A stretch of DNA of 64,000 nt from an uncultured Paracoccaceae bacterium (GTDB taxonomy: Bacteria; Pseudomonadota; Alphaproteobacteria; Rhodobacterales; Rhodobacteraceae), in NCBI GenBank assembly GCA_951812305.1, contig CATOSB010000011.1, positions 62,001 through 126,000 on the forward strand, given 5' to 3'. The notes beneath the pieces were generated by a model. It did no database searches. It was not told the DNA's origin and was given only the letters and a program-made list of their open reading frames with translations. Both the position numbers and the translations under genes were made by a program. Positions 19,160 to 29,034 of this stretch are shown one piece after another. The first letter of the stretch is position 1. Every line of letters begins with the position of its first letter.

Positions 19160-19930
19160 ATGGCTGAACCATATCTCCGCGTCGAAAATCTCGTTAAACG
19201 CTTCGGTCCCTTCACCGCGCTCGCGGGCGTGGATCTGGAGGTCTACCCGGGCGAAGTTCACGCCCTTCTGGGCGACAACGGGGCCGGGAAGTCGACTCTG
19301 ATCAAAACACTTGCTGGCGTTCACCAGCCTACAGAAGGCCAGATTTACATCGAAAACAAACCGGTTCAGTTCCGCAGCCCTCGCGACGCCTCTGCCGCGG
19401 GGATCGGCACCGTTTATCAGGACCTCGCGCTGAACCAGTTGATGAGCGTCACGCGCAATTTCTTCATGGGGCGCGAGATGAAGGGCGCGCTTGGTCGCCT
19501 CAAAATGGACGAAATGGACAAGATCGCCCATGACGAGATGCTGAAGATCGGGATCGACTTTTCCGACCCGACACAGGCCGTGGGCACCATGTCTGGTGGT
19601 CAGCGTCAGACGCTCGCAATTGCGCGCGCGATCTATTTCGGCGCCAAGGTTCTGATCCTTGACGAACCAACCTCGGCACTGGGTCAGAAACAGCAGATGG
19701 GCGTTCTGAAAACGGTCAAGCGTGTGCGCGCCCGTGGCGACATCGCGATCATCTTCATCACCCATAACGAGATCCACTCGCGCCTTGTTGGCGACAGGTT
19801 CACCTTCCTTGCGCTTGGCAAGGCCATCGGGGCCGGAAAGTCAGAAGAGATTTCCGACAAGGAAATGCGCCGCCTGATGTCCGGCGGGGCCGAGATGGGC
19901 GATCTGGAACAGGAACTGGCTGCGATTTAG
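19160..19930 (+). CDS. Sugar ABC transporter ATP-binding protein
   Basis: Walker A GDNGAGKST, signature MSGGQRQTLAIARAI, Walker B VLILDEPTSAL. Confidence 0.95.
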   Translation: MAEPYLRVENLVKRFGPFTALAGVDLEVYPGEVHALLGDNGAGKSTLIKTLAGVHQPTEGQIYIENKPVQFRSPRDASAAGIGTVYQDLALNQLMSVTRNFFMGREMKGALGRLKMDEMDKIAHDEMLKIGIDFSDPTQAVGTMSGGQRQTLAIARAIYFGAKVLILDEPTSALGQKQQMGVLKTVKRVRARGDIAIIFITHNEIHSRLVGDRFTFLALGKAIGAGKSEEISDKEMRRLMSGGAEMGDLEQELAAI

Positions 19931-20157
19931 GGAAACGCCATGGCGGTTGTTTTTGAGGCGCGCATGCTGCAAGCACCCAAACGTCCGGATAGTCTGCGAT
20001 CCGGTTCGCGCACGACCACGCCCCCCCCGGGCGTGCGCGAATTCTGCCTGACGGCCTGTCCGGGCGAAGCGTACGCGCAAAGTAAACCCGGCCACCAAGC
20101 CCAACCGCGCCCACCCCAAGTGGACGCGCGTGAACCTTTGATGCGCCCGGCTTTAAC

Positions 20158-20183
20158 GCATAGTGCGAATCCGCACACTATGC
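20158..20183. repeat. Inverted repeat upstream of SDR gene
   Basis: GCATAGTG cgaatccgca CACTATGC, 8-bp arms, 17 nt before the ATG at 20201. Confidence 0.6.
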
Positions 20184-20200
20184 CCTAGGAGAAACTCACG

Positions 20201-20995
20201 ATGGCAGTGCATTCCAACACAGGCGCAATCATTACCGGCGGTTCACAGGGCCTTGGCCTAGCAATTGCCCGCCAGCTGATTGCTGAAGGCTGCACCCTCA
20301 TCGTCATCACCTCCCGAAACACCAAAAAAGGCGCCCGTGCAGTTGAAGAACTGCGCGGCCTCGGCGCAGATGCGCATTGCCTGCCGTTGGAACTCTCCGA
20401 CATTCCCGCGGTTCAGGCGATGGTTGGGCAGGCCGTCGATCTGATCGGCCCAATTAACGCGCTGGTCAATTGCGCGGCCAACACAGACCGTGGTTCCATC
20501 CTTGACACCACACCGGAACGCTGGGACGAGATAATGACCCCCAACGCCAAGGCACCGTTCTTCGCACTGCAGGAATTTGCCAAGCATTGTATCGATGCGG
20601 GCCACCCCGGCGCTTGCGTCAACATCCTCTCAATCGTCGTCCACGGCGGCACATCCTTCCTCGCGCCGTACGTCGCGTCCAAGGCCGCGCTTGCCGGCAT
20701 CACCAAGAACGCGGCGAACGCGCTGTTGAACCACCGCATCCGTGTGAACGGCATCAATGTCGGCTGGATGGACACACCGGGCGAAAACATGCGCCAGCAG
20801 GTCAGCCATGATCGGCCAAGCGGCTGGCAGGCCGGGGTCGAAGCAAGCCTGCCCTTTGGCATGATGGTGAAACCCGAACATGTGGCGCGGCAGACGACAT
20901 TTCTGCTCGGGGATGACTCCGGCGTCGTGACTGGTTCCCTAATTGACTTTGACCAGCAGGTCGTTGGGGCGTATCCCGACACCGACGAGCACTGA
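20201..20995 (+). CDS. SDR family oxidoreductase
   Basis: GGSQGLGLAIA and YVASKAAL. Confidence 0.92.
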   Translation: MAVHSNTGAIITGGSQGLGLAIARQLIAEGCTLIVITSRNTKKGARAVEELRGLGADAHCLPLELSDIPAVQAMVGQAVDLIGPINALVNCAANTDRGSILDTTPERWDEIMTPNAKAPFFALQEFAKHCIDAGHPGACVNILSIVVHGGTSFLAPYVASKAALAGITKNAANALLNHRIRVNGINVGWMDTPGENMRQQVSHDRPSGWQAGVEASLPFGMMVKPEHVARQTTFLLGDDSGVVTGSLIDFDQQVVGAYPDTDEH

Positions 20996-21056
20996 TAAAA
21001 ATACCGACGTAATACCGACGATTTACCTACGTGATACAGACAGGAGTTTTGGGCCC

Positions 21057-22877
21057 ATGGGAACCATTCGACTAACCGCCGCCCAGGCCATGATCCGCTG
21101 GCTTGCCAACCAGAAAACCGAAACCGGCGACCCCTTTATTGCCGGGTGCTGGGCCATCTTCGGCCATGGAAATGTCGCCGGTCTGGGCGAGGCCCTGCAG
21201 CCGATGCAGGACAAGCTTCCGACCTATCGCGGTCACAACGAACAGACCATGGCGCATGCCGCAATTGCCTATTCAAAACAGTCGCTTAGACGTCGTGCGA
21301 TGATGGTCACATCCTCCATTGGCCCCGGTGCCACCAACATGGTCACCGCCGCCGCACTGGCCCACGTCAACCGCATCCCAGTCCTGCTCGTCCCCGGCGA
21401 CGTTTTCGCCACGCGCGGCCCCGACCCGGTGCTGCAACAGGTCGAGGATTTTGGTGACGGCACGATCAGCGCCAATGACTGTTTCAAACCCGTAAGCCGT
21501 TATTTCGACAGGATTTCCCGCCCCGAACATCTGATGACCGCGCTACCGCGCGCGATGCAAATCATGACCGATCCCGCGCAAGCTGGCCCGGTCACGCTGG
21601 CCTTCTGTCAGGACACGCAAGCCGAAGCATACGACTACCCCGAGGCCTTTTTTGAATCCAAGGTCTGGCGCATCCGCCGCCCCTATCCTGATCAGGTCGA
21701 GGCAGAGAATATCGCCAATCTGATCCGCAATTCCAAACGCCCCGTCATCGTCGCCGGCGGCGGTGTTCTTTATTCAGATGCGACTGACCAACTCACTAAA
21801 TTCGCAGAGAAATACCAGATCCCCGTCACCGAGACCCAGGCCGGTAAATCCGCCATGCCATGGGACCACCCGCTGAATTTCGGCCCCGTCGGAGTCACCG
21901 GTGGCAGCCCCGCCAACACGCTGTGCGAACAGGCCGACCTGATCCTCGGTGTTGGCACCCGGTTGCAGGATTTCACCACCGGTTCATGGGGTCTGATGGG
22001 CAATGCCAAACTCGCGACGCTGAACGTCAACGCCTATGACGCCGCCAAACATGGGGCCGAACCGATGCTGTCGGACGCAGGCATCGGGTTGGCAACTTTG
22101 CAGGCGATCCTGCGCGATCACCAATCGCCCGCGCCGGAGTCTTCGTTGAAAACCAAATGGTTCGCCGCCGTCGACCCACTGACCGACGCGCCCGAAGGCA
22201 ATGAGCTGCCCACTGACATGCAGGTCGTCGGCGCGGTGCAACGTGCGGCTGGCCCCGACACGGTTGCGATGTGCGCCGCCGGCACGATGCCCGGAGAACT
22301 GCACAAGCTTTGGAAGGCGGGCCACCCCGGCAGCTATCACATGGAATACGGCTTTTCGTGCATGGGCTATGAAATCGCCGGCGCCATCGGCATCAAGATG
22401 GCGGAACCGGACCGCGATGTGATGTGTTTCACCGGTGACGGCACTTATATGATGGCCAATTCCGAAATGGCGACGGCGGCGATGATGGGTATCGAGTTTA
22501 CGGTCATTGTCACGGACAATCGCGGATTCGGCTGCATTAACCGCCTGCAAATGGGCACCGGCGGCGCAGAGTTTAACAACCTCCTGAAAAACGCTGTCCA
22601 CGAAAACGAAAGCGCCATCGACTTCGCCGCCCACGCGGCTTCGATGGGCGCGGTTTCGGTCAAGGTTTCGTCCATTTCGGAACTGGAAGACGCGCTTTCC
22701 AAACGCCACGGTCACGGACGCCCTTATGTCGTCGTCATTGACACCGATCCTTATCCGTCCACCGAAGAAGGCGGCACATGGTGGGAGGTCGCAGTGCCCG
22801 AGGTCAGCGAACGCCCTGCAGTGCGCGAGGCCCGCGAAGCCTATGAAAGGGCACTGGCCGCACGTAACGCCGGATGA
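21057..22877 (+). CDS. iolD: 3D-(3,5/4)-trihydroxycyclohexane-1,2-dione acylhydrolase (ThDP-dependent)
   Basis: MGTIRLTAAQAMIRWLANQ...GCWAIFGHGNVAGLGEAL...YRGHNEQTMAHAAIAY, characteristic of IolD. Confidence 0.93.
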   Translation: MGTIRLTAAQAMIRWLANQKTETGDPFIAGCWAIFGHGNVAGLGEALQPMQDKLPTYRGHNEQTMAHAAIAYSKQSLRRRAMMVTSSIGPGATNMVTAAALAHVNRIPVLLVPGDVFATRGPDPVLQQVEDFGDGTISANDCFKPVSRYFDRISRPEHLMTALPRAMQIMTDPAQAGPVTLAFCQDTQAEAYDYPEAFFESKVWRIRRPYPDQVEAENIANLIRNSKRPVIVAGGGVLYSDATDQLTKFAEKYQIPVTETQAGKSAMPWDHPLNFGPVGVTGGSPANTLCEQADLILGVGTRLQDFTTGSWGLMGNAKLATLNVNAYDAAKHGAEPMLSDAGIGLATLQAILRDHQSPAPESSLKTKWFAAVDPLTDAPEGNELPTDMQVVGAVQRAAGPDTVAMCAAGTMPGELHKLWKAGHPGSYHMEYGFSCMGYEIAGAIGIKMAEPDRDVMCFTGDGTYMMANSEMATAAMMGIEFTVIVTDNRGFGCINRLQMGTGGAEFNNLLKNAVHENESAIDFAAHAASMGAVSVKVSSISELEDALSKRHGHGRPYVVVIDTDPYPSTEEGGTWWEVAVPEVSERPAVREAREAYERALAARNAG

Positions 22878-23065
22878 AGGGCCTGAAGGAAGCCTTCGAC
22901 GTTCAGCACCCGTTGTTTCGCCCTCTTTGGCTGCGGGTGTTGATCATCGCCTTTTGCTTTGGCTGGGCTGTCTTTGAATGGTCCAACGGAAAAACTGGCT
23001 GGGCGGCGTTGTTCGTGGTGTGTGGCGCTTATCTCGCGCATCAATACCTGAGTTCTGGATAAGCG

Positions 23066-24001
23066 CTATATCTGGTATTCGACCTGCCTGATTGTTTCCG
23101 GCACGGTTATGGGTCCCATTTTAACTTTGGTTTTCCCGAGCATATAGGCTGCGACACACGAGATGAGGTGTACGAATGCGTTGGCAGGCGATCTGTGTCG
23201 AGTGTGTTCCAGTCCCATGCTGGTTTTCAACTTATCGAACAGAGTTTCGATGATGAACCGCCTTCGCAACAGGATTTTGTTCAGGATTGGCAGGAGATAG
23301 TTTTTCATGTTGCGGCGAATGCCGGTGACGAGGTGGAGCCCACGCTGCCAGAGCCGTTGGAAGAGGGATTTGGAGATATAGCCCTTATCAGCAAATATTT
23401 TGCCTTCGAGGCCCGCGATCATGGCTTCAAACGGCTTTCGATCATCGACATTACCTGCCGTGATTTTGACGGCCATGATCTCCCCCTTGTTGTTGATGAT
23501 TAGATGCAGTTTGAAGCCAAAGAACCAGCCCATTGTGCTGCGACCGCGCTTTGCCAGCCCCTTGAAGACCTTGTTTCGATTAATGCGGGCATTGTGGCAG
23601 ACCGCGAGCTTAGTGCTGTCGGCAAAATAGACGCCGGTTTTTTCACCGCTGAAGCAGTGCAGCAGTATGCAAAACGGCACCATTAATCTTGGCATGAGGC
23701 TGACAAACCGACCATAGCTCGGGAGGTTGCCAAAGCAGTCACGGTATTTCTGCTCAACGCCATAAATCCAATAATGTTTGAAGTCCTTGAACGGCGACAA
23801 GTGAAACAAGACCATGATGAACAGGCTCTCCCCCAGGGTCAGCTTGCCGGCGCGAAGCCTCTGACGACCCGAGGGGATCAACCGGTGGCGCTCCCAGTCC
23901 TCGTAGGTTTTTGCAAAATCATCGAGACAGACAAAAAGTGCGGTGTTAGTGATCGACATGAGTGGCGGTCCATATTGTGTCGCTTTTGAACCTTGAATCA
24001 T
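23066..24001 (-). CDS. IS982 family transposase
   Basis: 311 aa, near-identical to copy B. Confidence 0.93.
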   Translation of the reverse strand: MIQGSKATQYGPPLMSITNTALFVCLDDFAKTYEDWERHRLIPSGRQRLRAGKLTLGESLFIMVLFHLSPFKDFKHYWIYGVEQKYRDCFGNLPSYGRFVSLMPRLMVPFCILLHCFSGEKTGVYFADSTKLAVCHNARINRNKVFKGLAKRGRSTMGWFFGFKLHLIINNKGEIMAVKITAGNVDDRKPFEAMIAGLEGKIFADKGYISKSLFQRLWQRGLHLVTGIRRNMKNYLLPILNKILLRRRFIIETLFDKLKTSMGLEHTRHRSPANAFVHLISCVAAYMLGKTKVKMGPITVPETIRQVEYQI

Positions 24002-24087
24002 GGGGCAACGTACCTGGAAACCCCTCTCACCCCATACTAATCACGGGGGCATTCAGGCTGGTCAACACGGGGCAAAAGGTGCGCGCC

Positions 24088-24528
24088 ATGGAGAACAACT
24101 TCCCAATCAACGAAGATCTCGCTTATGAGAAGATCCGGGACCTCATGTTCGACATGATGGAAGAGGACCCCAACCGTCTCTACGCCCTCACGGATAAGCT
24201 CAATGAACTGGCTGCGCTCCCTAAAAGAACCATGACACTTGTGCTCGATCTGATGGCCGCCACTCCCTTTCAGGTGATCATCCCGAAACACGTACGGAAA
24301 AATGACCCTGATACATTCAAAGCGGATCACGAAACCGTTTCAAATGTTCTATTTCTTGGAGAGTTTGGCGGAATTGCCGTTGAACTGGAGCCAAATGAGG
24401 CTTTGAGAGAACCGAGGATCATTTCCATAACAATGGTGGAAATCCCTCATCGCAACCCTCTGCGAAAAAGGGTCAACGAGTATCGTAAAAAACGAATCAA
24501 AAAACTACGAAAAAATTCTGTCGAGTAG
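24088..24528 (+). CDS. IS982-borne passenger gene, hypothetical protein
   Basis: Same protein as 10022..10462. Confidence 0.8.
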   Translation: MENNFPINEDLAYEKIRDLMFDMMEEDPNRLYALTDKLNELAALPKRTMTLVLDLMAATPFQVIIPKHVRKNDPDTFKADHETVSNVLFLGEFGGIAVELEPNEALREPRIISITMVEIPHRNPLRKRVNEYRKKRIKKLRKNSVE

Positions 24529-24728
24529 TGCACTGGTGACGCCAACGTCTTATCCAGAATCGGGGTATCAATGGCTTTGGGCGTGGCAGGGCGACAAAAA
24601 CGAAGAGAACGAAAAGTAAGGCGCCGTTCAGCTTTCGTTACAAAACACCAACGGCATCGTGAGAATGCGTTCATAGGTTTTGCGCAACTCCCGCGCTATA
24701 TCCCGCCAAAGAGAAAATGGAGGGACCA

Positions 24729-25658
24729 ATGGCGCGACGTTGGCAGAACAATCTGGATCACTCGCTGATCACACCGAAATCAGCGTTCCTGAACCGCCGC
24801 CAGATCATGGCCGGTATGGGGGCACTGGCCGCTGGTGGTATCGCCGGACCGGCACTTGCCAAGCTCGGCGCCATGCCCAGCGACTATTCCACCGATATGG
24901 AACCGAACACTCTGGAAGACATCACGACTTACAATAACTTCTACGAATTCGGCACCGGCAAGGCTGACCCCGCGAATAATGCCCACACTCTGACGACCGA
25001 ACCGTGGTCGATCATGATTGACGGGCTGGTCGACAATCCCGGCGAATACTCGATGGCCGACATCATGGAGGGCGTCGAACTGGAAGAACGCATCTATCGC
25101 TTCCGCTGCGTCGAGGCGTGGGCGATGGTCGTGCCTTGGGCCGGGTTCGAGCTGGCTGATTTGCTGAACAAGGTTGGCGTGAAGGAAGAGGCGAAATATG
25201 TCGCGTTCGAAACGCTTGTCCGCCCCGAAGAAATGCCCGGCCAACGCCGTGCCATTCTCGAATGGCCTTATCGCGAAGGCCTTCGGATGGACGAGGCGAT
25301 GCATCCGCTGACGATCATGGCGACGGGCTTGTATGATGAACCGATCCCGAACCAGAACGGCGCGCCAATCCGTCTGGTTGTCCCGTGGAAATACGGATTC
25401 AAATCGATCAAATCGATCGTAAAGATTTCACTCACGGCAGAAGAGCCACCCACAAGCTGGAACATGGCGAATGCGCGGGAATATGGCTTTTATTCGAACG
25501 TAAACCCGAACGTGAACCACCCGCGTTGGAGCCAAGCGACGCACCGCACGATCGGCGGCGGACTGTTTGCAAAGCGCGAGCCGACGCTGATGTTCAATGG
25601 CTACGAAAACGAAGTCGCCAGCCTTTATGAAGGCATGGATCTGGCCAAGCTTTACTGA
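24729..25658 (+). CDS. msrP: Protein-methionine-sulfoxide reductase catalytic subunit MsrP (YedY)
   Basis: Tat-like NRRQIMAGMGALAAGG; YNNFYEFGTGKADP; RFRCVEAWAMVVPWAGFELADLL. Confidence 0.94.
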   Translation: MARRWQNNLDHSLITPKSAFLNRRQIMAGMGALAAGGIAGPALAKLGAMPSDYSTDMEPNTLEDITTYNNFYEFGTGKADPANNAHTLTTEPWSIMIDGLVDNPGEYSMADIMEGVELEERIYRFRCVEAWAMVVPWAGFELADLLNKVGVKEEAKYVAFETLVRPEEMPGQRRAILEWPYREGLRMDEAMHPLTIMATGLYDEPIPNQNGAPIRLVVPWKYGFKSIKSIVKISLTAEEPPTSWNMANAREYGFYSNVNPNVNHPRWSQATHRTIGGGLFAKREPTLMFNGYENEVASLYEGMDLAKLY

Positions 25659-25664
25659 CATCGC

Positions 25665-25745
25665 CGCGGGCAAAAGCCCGCGCCGACCAAAGCGAGGGGG
25701 CCAGCCCCCTCGCGCTCCCCCGCCGTATTTCAAACCAAGAAGAAG
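25665..25745. repeat. Hairpin-containing dispersed intergenic repeat
   Basis: CGCGGGCaaaaGCCCGCG and GCGAGGGGGccagCCCCCTCGC hairpins, followed by CCCCCGCCGTATTTcaAACCAAGAAGAAG; related to 59147-59199 in opposite orientation. Confidence 0.7.
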
Positions 25746-25787
25746 AGCGAGCTTGCGAAGGCCGCGCGGGTCTGGCTCTGTTATCCA

Positions 25788-26969
25788 ATGACCACCGCGC
25801 CGAAATATGACGTCGACTTTTTCGGGGATGATTTCATCCGCGATCCCATCCCACGTTACGGCGAGATGCGTGAACTGGGGCCGGTATTGTGGCTGCCGCA
25901 AAATGGCGTTTTCGCCTTTCCATGTTATCAGGAAGTCGTCCAGGGGCTTAGAAACACGGCTGTTTTCCGGTCTGGTCGGGGTCTTTCATTAAACGAGGAC
26001 TATAACCGGCTCCTTGTTGGATCGACGCTCAATTCAGATGACGAGGATCATGACCGTCAGCGCGCGGTGACTGCCGTTCCAATCATGCCCAAATCGCTTG
26101 CCGCGCTGGATGAACAGATCACGATCACCGCGGAAGCATTGGCGGACAGAATAGCCGACGCCCGATCCTTTGATGCCGTATCCGATCTTGCACAGGTCCT
26201 GCCCCTTTCCATCGTTGTCGATCTGGTCGGCCTGAACGATGCGGGCAGCGATAATATGCTGACTTGGGCGGCGGCGGCGTTCGATATCTTTGAAGGCTCG
26301 AACGACCGCGCCCGCGCCGCGTTTGAAACACTGAAGGAACTGCAGAAATTCCTGCAAAAATACGGGCGCAAAGAGGCACTGAAACCGGGCGGGTTGGCCC
26401 GTCGCATTTTCGAGGTTGCGCCAAAACACGGGTTCACTGAGGCGCAAGCCGCGCAGTTGATGCGCGACTACATTCCGCCAAGCCTTGATACGACGATCTC
26501 CGCCACCGGGTTTGCGGCTTATTATTTTGCGAAAAACCCCGACCAGTGGGATCTTGTGCGGTCCGACAACTCCCTGATCCCCAATGCAATTGAAGAAGTC
26601 GTTCGTCTTTCCACGCCGATCCGCGCATTTTCCCGGTATGTCGAGACGGATATCGAGGTTGCAAGCGTTACCATCCCACAAGGTTCGCGTGCGATGATGA
26701 TCTATGCCTCGGCAAACCGCGACGAAACCGTCTTTGAAAATCCTGACCGCTTCGATGTCACCCGCAATGTTCGCAAGCATGTCGGGTTTGGCCATGGCGT
26801 ACACGCCTGCATGGGCATGCATCTGGCACGGCTGGAAATGCGGCGACTGTTCGAGGCGCTTGTTACAAAGGTGAAACATTGGCACCTCGACGGCACCCCG
26901 GAAATCGCGATGAACAACACAATACGCGCGTTTTCGCACCTGCCGATGCGGATCACGCCGGTCAAATGA
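25788..26969 (+). CDS. Cytochrome P450
   Basis: Heme motif VGFGHGVHACMGMHLARLE; ExxR-like EEVVR; I-helix PPSLDTTISATG. Confidence 0.95.
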   Translation: MTTAPKYDVDFFGDDFIRDPIPRYGEMRELGPVLWLPQNGVFAFPCYQEVVQGLRNTAVFRSGRGLSLNEDYNRLLVGSTLNSDDEDHDRQRAVTAVPIMPKSLAALDEQITITAEALADRIADARSFDAVSDLAQVLPLSIVVDLVGLNDAGSDNMLTWAAAAFDIFEGSNDRARAAFETLKELQKFLQKYGRKEALKPGGLARRIFEVAPKHGFTEAQAAQLMRDYIPPSLDTTISATGFAAYYFAKNPDQWDLVRSDNSLIPNAIEEVVRLSTPIRAFSRYVETDIEVASVTIPQGSRAMMIYASANRDETVFENPDRFDVTRNVRKHVGFGHGVHACMGMHLARLEMRRLFEALVTKVKHWHLDGTPEIAMNNTIRAFSHLPMRITPVK

Positions 26970-27059
26970 AACAATCACAACGACCGCGTGAGCACGCATA
27001 GATTTTTCACGTCCCACACCCAAATCCATGTCATTGGAAAGGGCGAGGAAAGATCGAAA

Positions 27060-27680
27060 ATGGCGATGATGCAGCGTATCAACCAAACGACCAGAAAATT
27101 GCCGGCATGGGTGTTGTACCTGATCGCGCCCCTTCCCGCAGCCTGGTGGTTCTATCAGGGGCTGACCGGCGGCTTGGGACCTGAACCGATCAACGCGCTG
27201 GAGCGGCTTTATGGCGAGTTTGCGCTGCAATTGCTGGTCTTTGGCCTTGCCATCACCCCGCTGCGCAAGTTCCTGAAACTCGACCTTATCCGCTTTCGCC
27301 GTGCTATCGGGTTGATCGCGTTTTCCTATGTTTTCCTGCACCTCAGTGTCTGGCTGTTTCTTGATGTGCAAATACTCGCTCAGATCTGGGCCGACATCCT
27401 GAAACGCCCTTATGTGACAATCGGAATGCTGGCCTTCACACTTCTGGTGCCGCTGGCGATGACCTCGAACAACTGGTCACTGCGCCGCCTTGGACCGGTG
27501 CGCTGGCGTCGTTTGCACAAACTCACTTACGCGGCTGTCACTCTGGGCGGAGTTCACTTCCTGATGATCGTCAAGGGATTTCAGTGGGAACCGATCATCT
27601 ATCTTGGCATCATCGGGTTGCTTTTGTTGCTGCGTGTCGTACCAGCGCCCGGACGGTCGCCGGTGCGAAAGGCGGCCTGA
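27060..27680 (+). CDS. msrQ: Protein-methionine-sulfoxide reductase heme-binding subunit MsrQ (YedZ)
   Basis: Six-TM ferric-reductase-like protein; LYGEFALQLLVFGLAITPLRKF...RRAIGLIAFSYVFLHLSVWLFLD; LRRLGPVRWRRLHKLTY. Confidence 0.93.
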   Translation: MAMMQRINQTTRKLPAWVLYLIAPLPAAWWFYQGLTGGLGPEPINALERLYGEFALQLLVFGLAITPLRKFLKLDLIRFRRAIGLIAFSYVFLHLSVWLFLDVQILAQIWADILKRPYVTIGMLAFTLLVPLAMTSNNWSLRRLGPVRWRRLHKLTYAAVTLGGVHFLMIVKGFQWEPIIYLGIIGLLLLLRVVPAPGRSPVRKAA

Positions 27681-27795
27681 CCCTGTCGGCCAATAAAGTT
27701 TTAATTGAAATTCGTGCGAACAAGTCTCCTGACTTAGGGCGTATTTAACGCCTTGGCGTTCATTCCCGTCACACAGTGATGTGGTTAGGTCGCCA

Positions 27796-29013
27796 ATGTT
27801 TTCCAAGTCTGCTTTTGCCCGAATTGTGATTGCCGTCATCGCGACAATTTCGGCGGGTTCAAACCCGATGGCGTTGGAACTTCATATCGACGCCGATTAC
27901 TCGATTTCGCACGAAGCGGCGGAAGCCATCGAGCTTGGCGTGCGTACCGCTTTGGATGGGGTTGGCTGGGAGCTTGGCGGCGAACCGGTGACGCTTGTCA
28001 CCCGTGACCACCGCGCCAATGTCAAACGCTCCCACCGGCATATGCGGGACTACTTGCAAAGCGACAACGCCATTGCGATGATCGGCGGTCTGCATTCGCC
28101 ACCCTATCTGACCCACCGCGAATTCATCAACGAAAACGAAATCCTGATGCTTCTGCCGTGGTCGGCGGCGGGTCCGATCACCCGCGCCGCGCCCGGTCAC
28201 GAAAACTGGCTTTTCCGTTTATCCGTGGACGATTCCAAGGCCGGGGAATTTCTTGTCGCGCAATCCGTGGATGCCGCCGGTTGTCGCAAGATTGCATTGA
28301 TCCTTATCGAAACGGGCTGGGGCCACGCCAATTTCAAGACGCTGACCGCCGCGTTATCGGCGCGTGGGATGGAGCCAGCGATCGCGGAATTCTTTAATGC
28401 ATCGCTGGGAAAAGCCTCTGCCGTGACGCTTGCCACAAGTGTCAGTCATTCCGGTGCGGATTGCGCAATTATGCTCTCGGACTGGGACAATGGCGCCCAT
28501 ATTGTCAAGGCACTTGCGGCAATGCCGAACCCGGTACGCGTTTTCAGTCATTGGGGCATTTTGGGTGGTCCGTTTCAGGATGAGGTCAGGGCCAAGGCCC
28601 GTGATCGCCTAAATCTGCGCGTCCTGCAGAGCTGTGGTTTGGCCGAGGAAACGCGCGGCAATACAATTTTAAAACGTGCCCTTTCTCAGGCGACCGGGGG
28701 TCCGGCCCGACTGGCGGAAATTCCGGCACCAACTGGCTTTGTGCACGGTTATGACATCACGCGGGTGTTGATTGCTGCGACAGAACAGGCAAGCAATTCG
28801 CCAGATTGGGGCAGCGCAATCAAAACCAAACGCAGGTTGGTTCGCGCGGCACTTCAGGCATTGGAAACACCGGTCGCGGGAATACTTGCCGAATATTCGC
28901 CGCCATTTGTGCCCTATTCGCCCGGTCAACCCGACGCCCATGAAGCGCTCGGCGCGGATGATCTTTGCATGGCCCGTTTTCAAGTTGACGGCAAGCTTGC
29001 CCATGTCGACTAG
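27796..29013 (+). CDS. Periplasmic binding protein (branched-chain amino acid/amide type)
   Basis: Signal peptide, then ELHIDADYSISHEAAEAIELGVRTALD...MIGGLHSPPYLTHREFINENEILMLLPWSAAGPITR, Peripla_BP_6-like. Confidence 0.75.
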   Translation: MFSKSAFARIVIAVIATISAGSNPMALELHIDADYSISHEAAEAIELGVRTALDGVGWELGGEPVTLVTRDHRANVKRSHRHMRDYLQSDNAIAMIGGLHSPPYLTHREFINENEILMLLPWSAAGPITRAAPGHENWLFRLSVDDSKAGEFLVAQSVDAAGCRKIALILIETGWGHANFKTLTAALSARGMEPAIAEFFNASLGKASAVTLATSVSHSGADCAIMLSDWDNGAHIVKALAAMPNPVRVFSHWGILGGPFQDEVRAKARDRLNLRVLQSCGLAEETRGNTILKRALSQATGGPARLAEIPAPTGFVHGYDITRVLIAATEQASNSPDWGSAIKTKRRLVRAALQALETPVAGILAEYSPPFVPYSPGQPDAHEALGADDLCMARFQVDGKLAHVD

Positions 29014-29034
29014 GACCGCGAGGCAGTTACCGCG

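Larger units (their letters stand above)
23046..24566 (-). mobile_element. IS982-family element copy C, 1521 bp, with passenger gene
   Basis: 6-bp TSD ATCAAT at 23040-23045 and 24567-24572; ends as copies A/B. Confidence 0.95.
22874..24619 (+). pseudogene. Small membrane protein gene interrupted by IS982 copy C
   Basis: MKGLKEAFDVQHPLFRPLWLRVLIIAFCFGWAVFEWSNGKTGWAALFVVCGAYLAHQ, then YLSSG* from the IS. Removing IS plus one TSD restores ...AHQWLWAWQGDKNEENEK* (stop 24617-24619). Confidence 0.8.

Noticed and set aside
21001-21056. Short direct repeat ATACCGACG...ATACCGACG before iolD
   Set aside because: Only two very short units; could be chance, no clear function.
8980-24566. Inositol cluster as a composite transposon bounded by two direct IS982 copies
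   Set aside because: Copy C has its own perfect 6-bp TSD inside a gene that overlaps iolD, so it inserted independently. No duplication encloses the whole segment.
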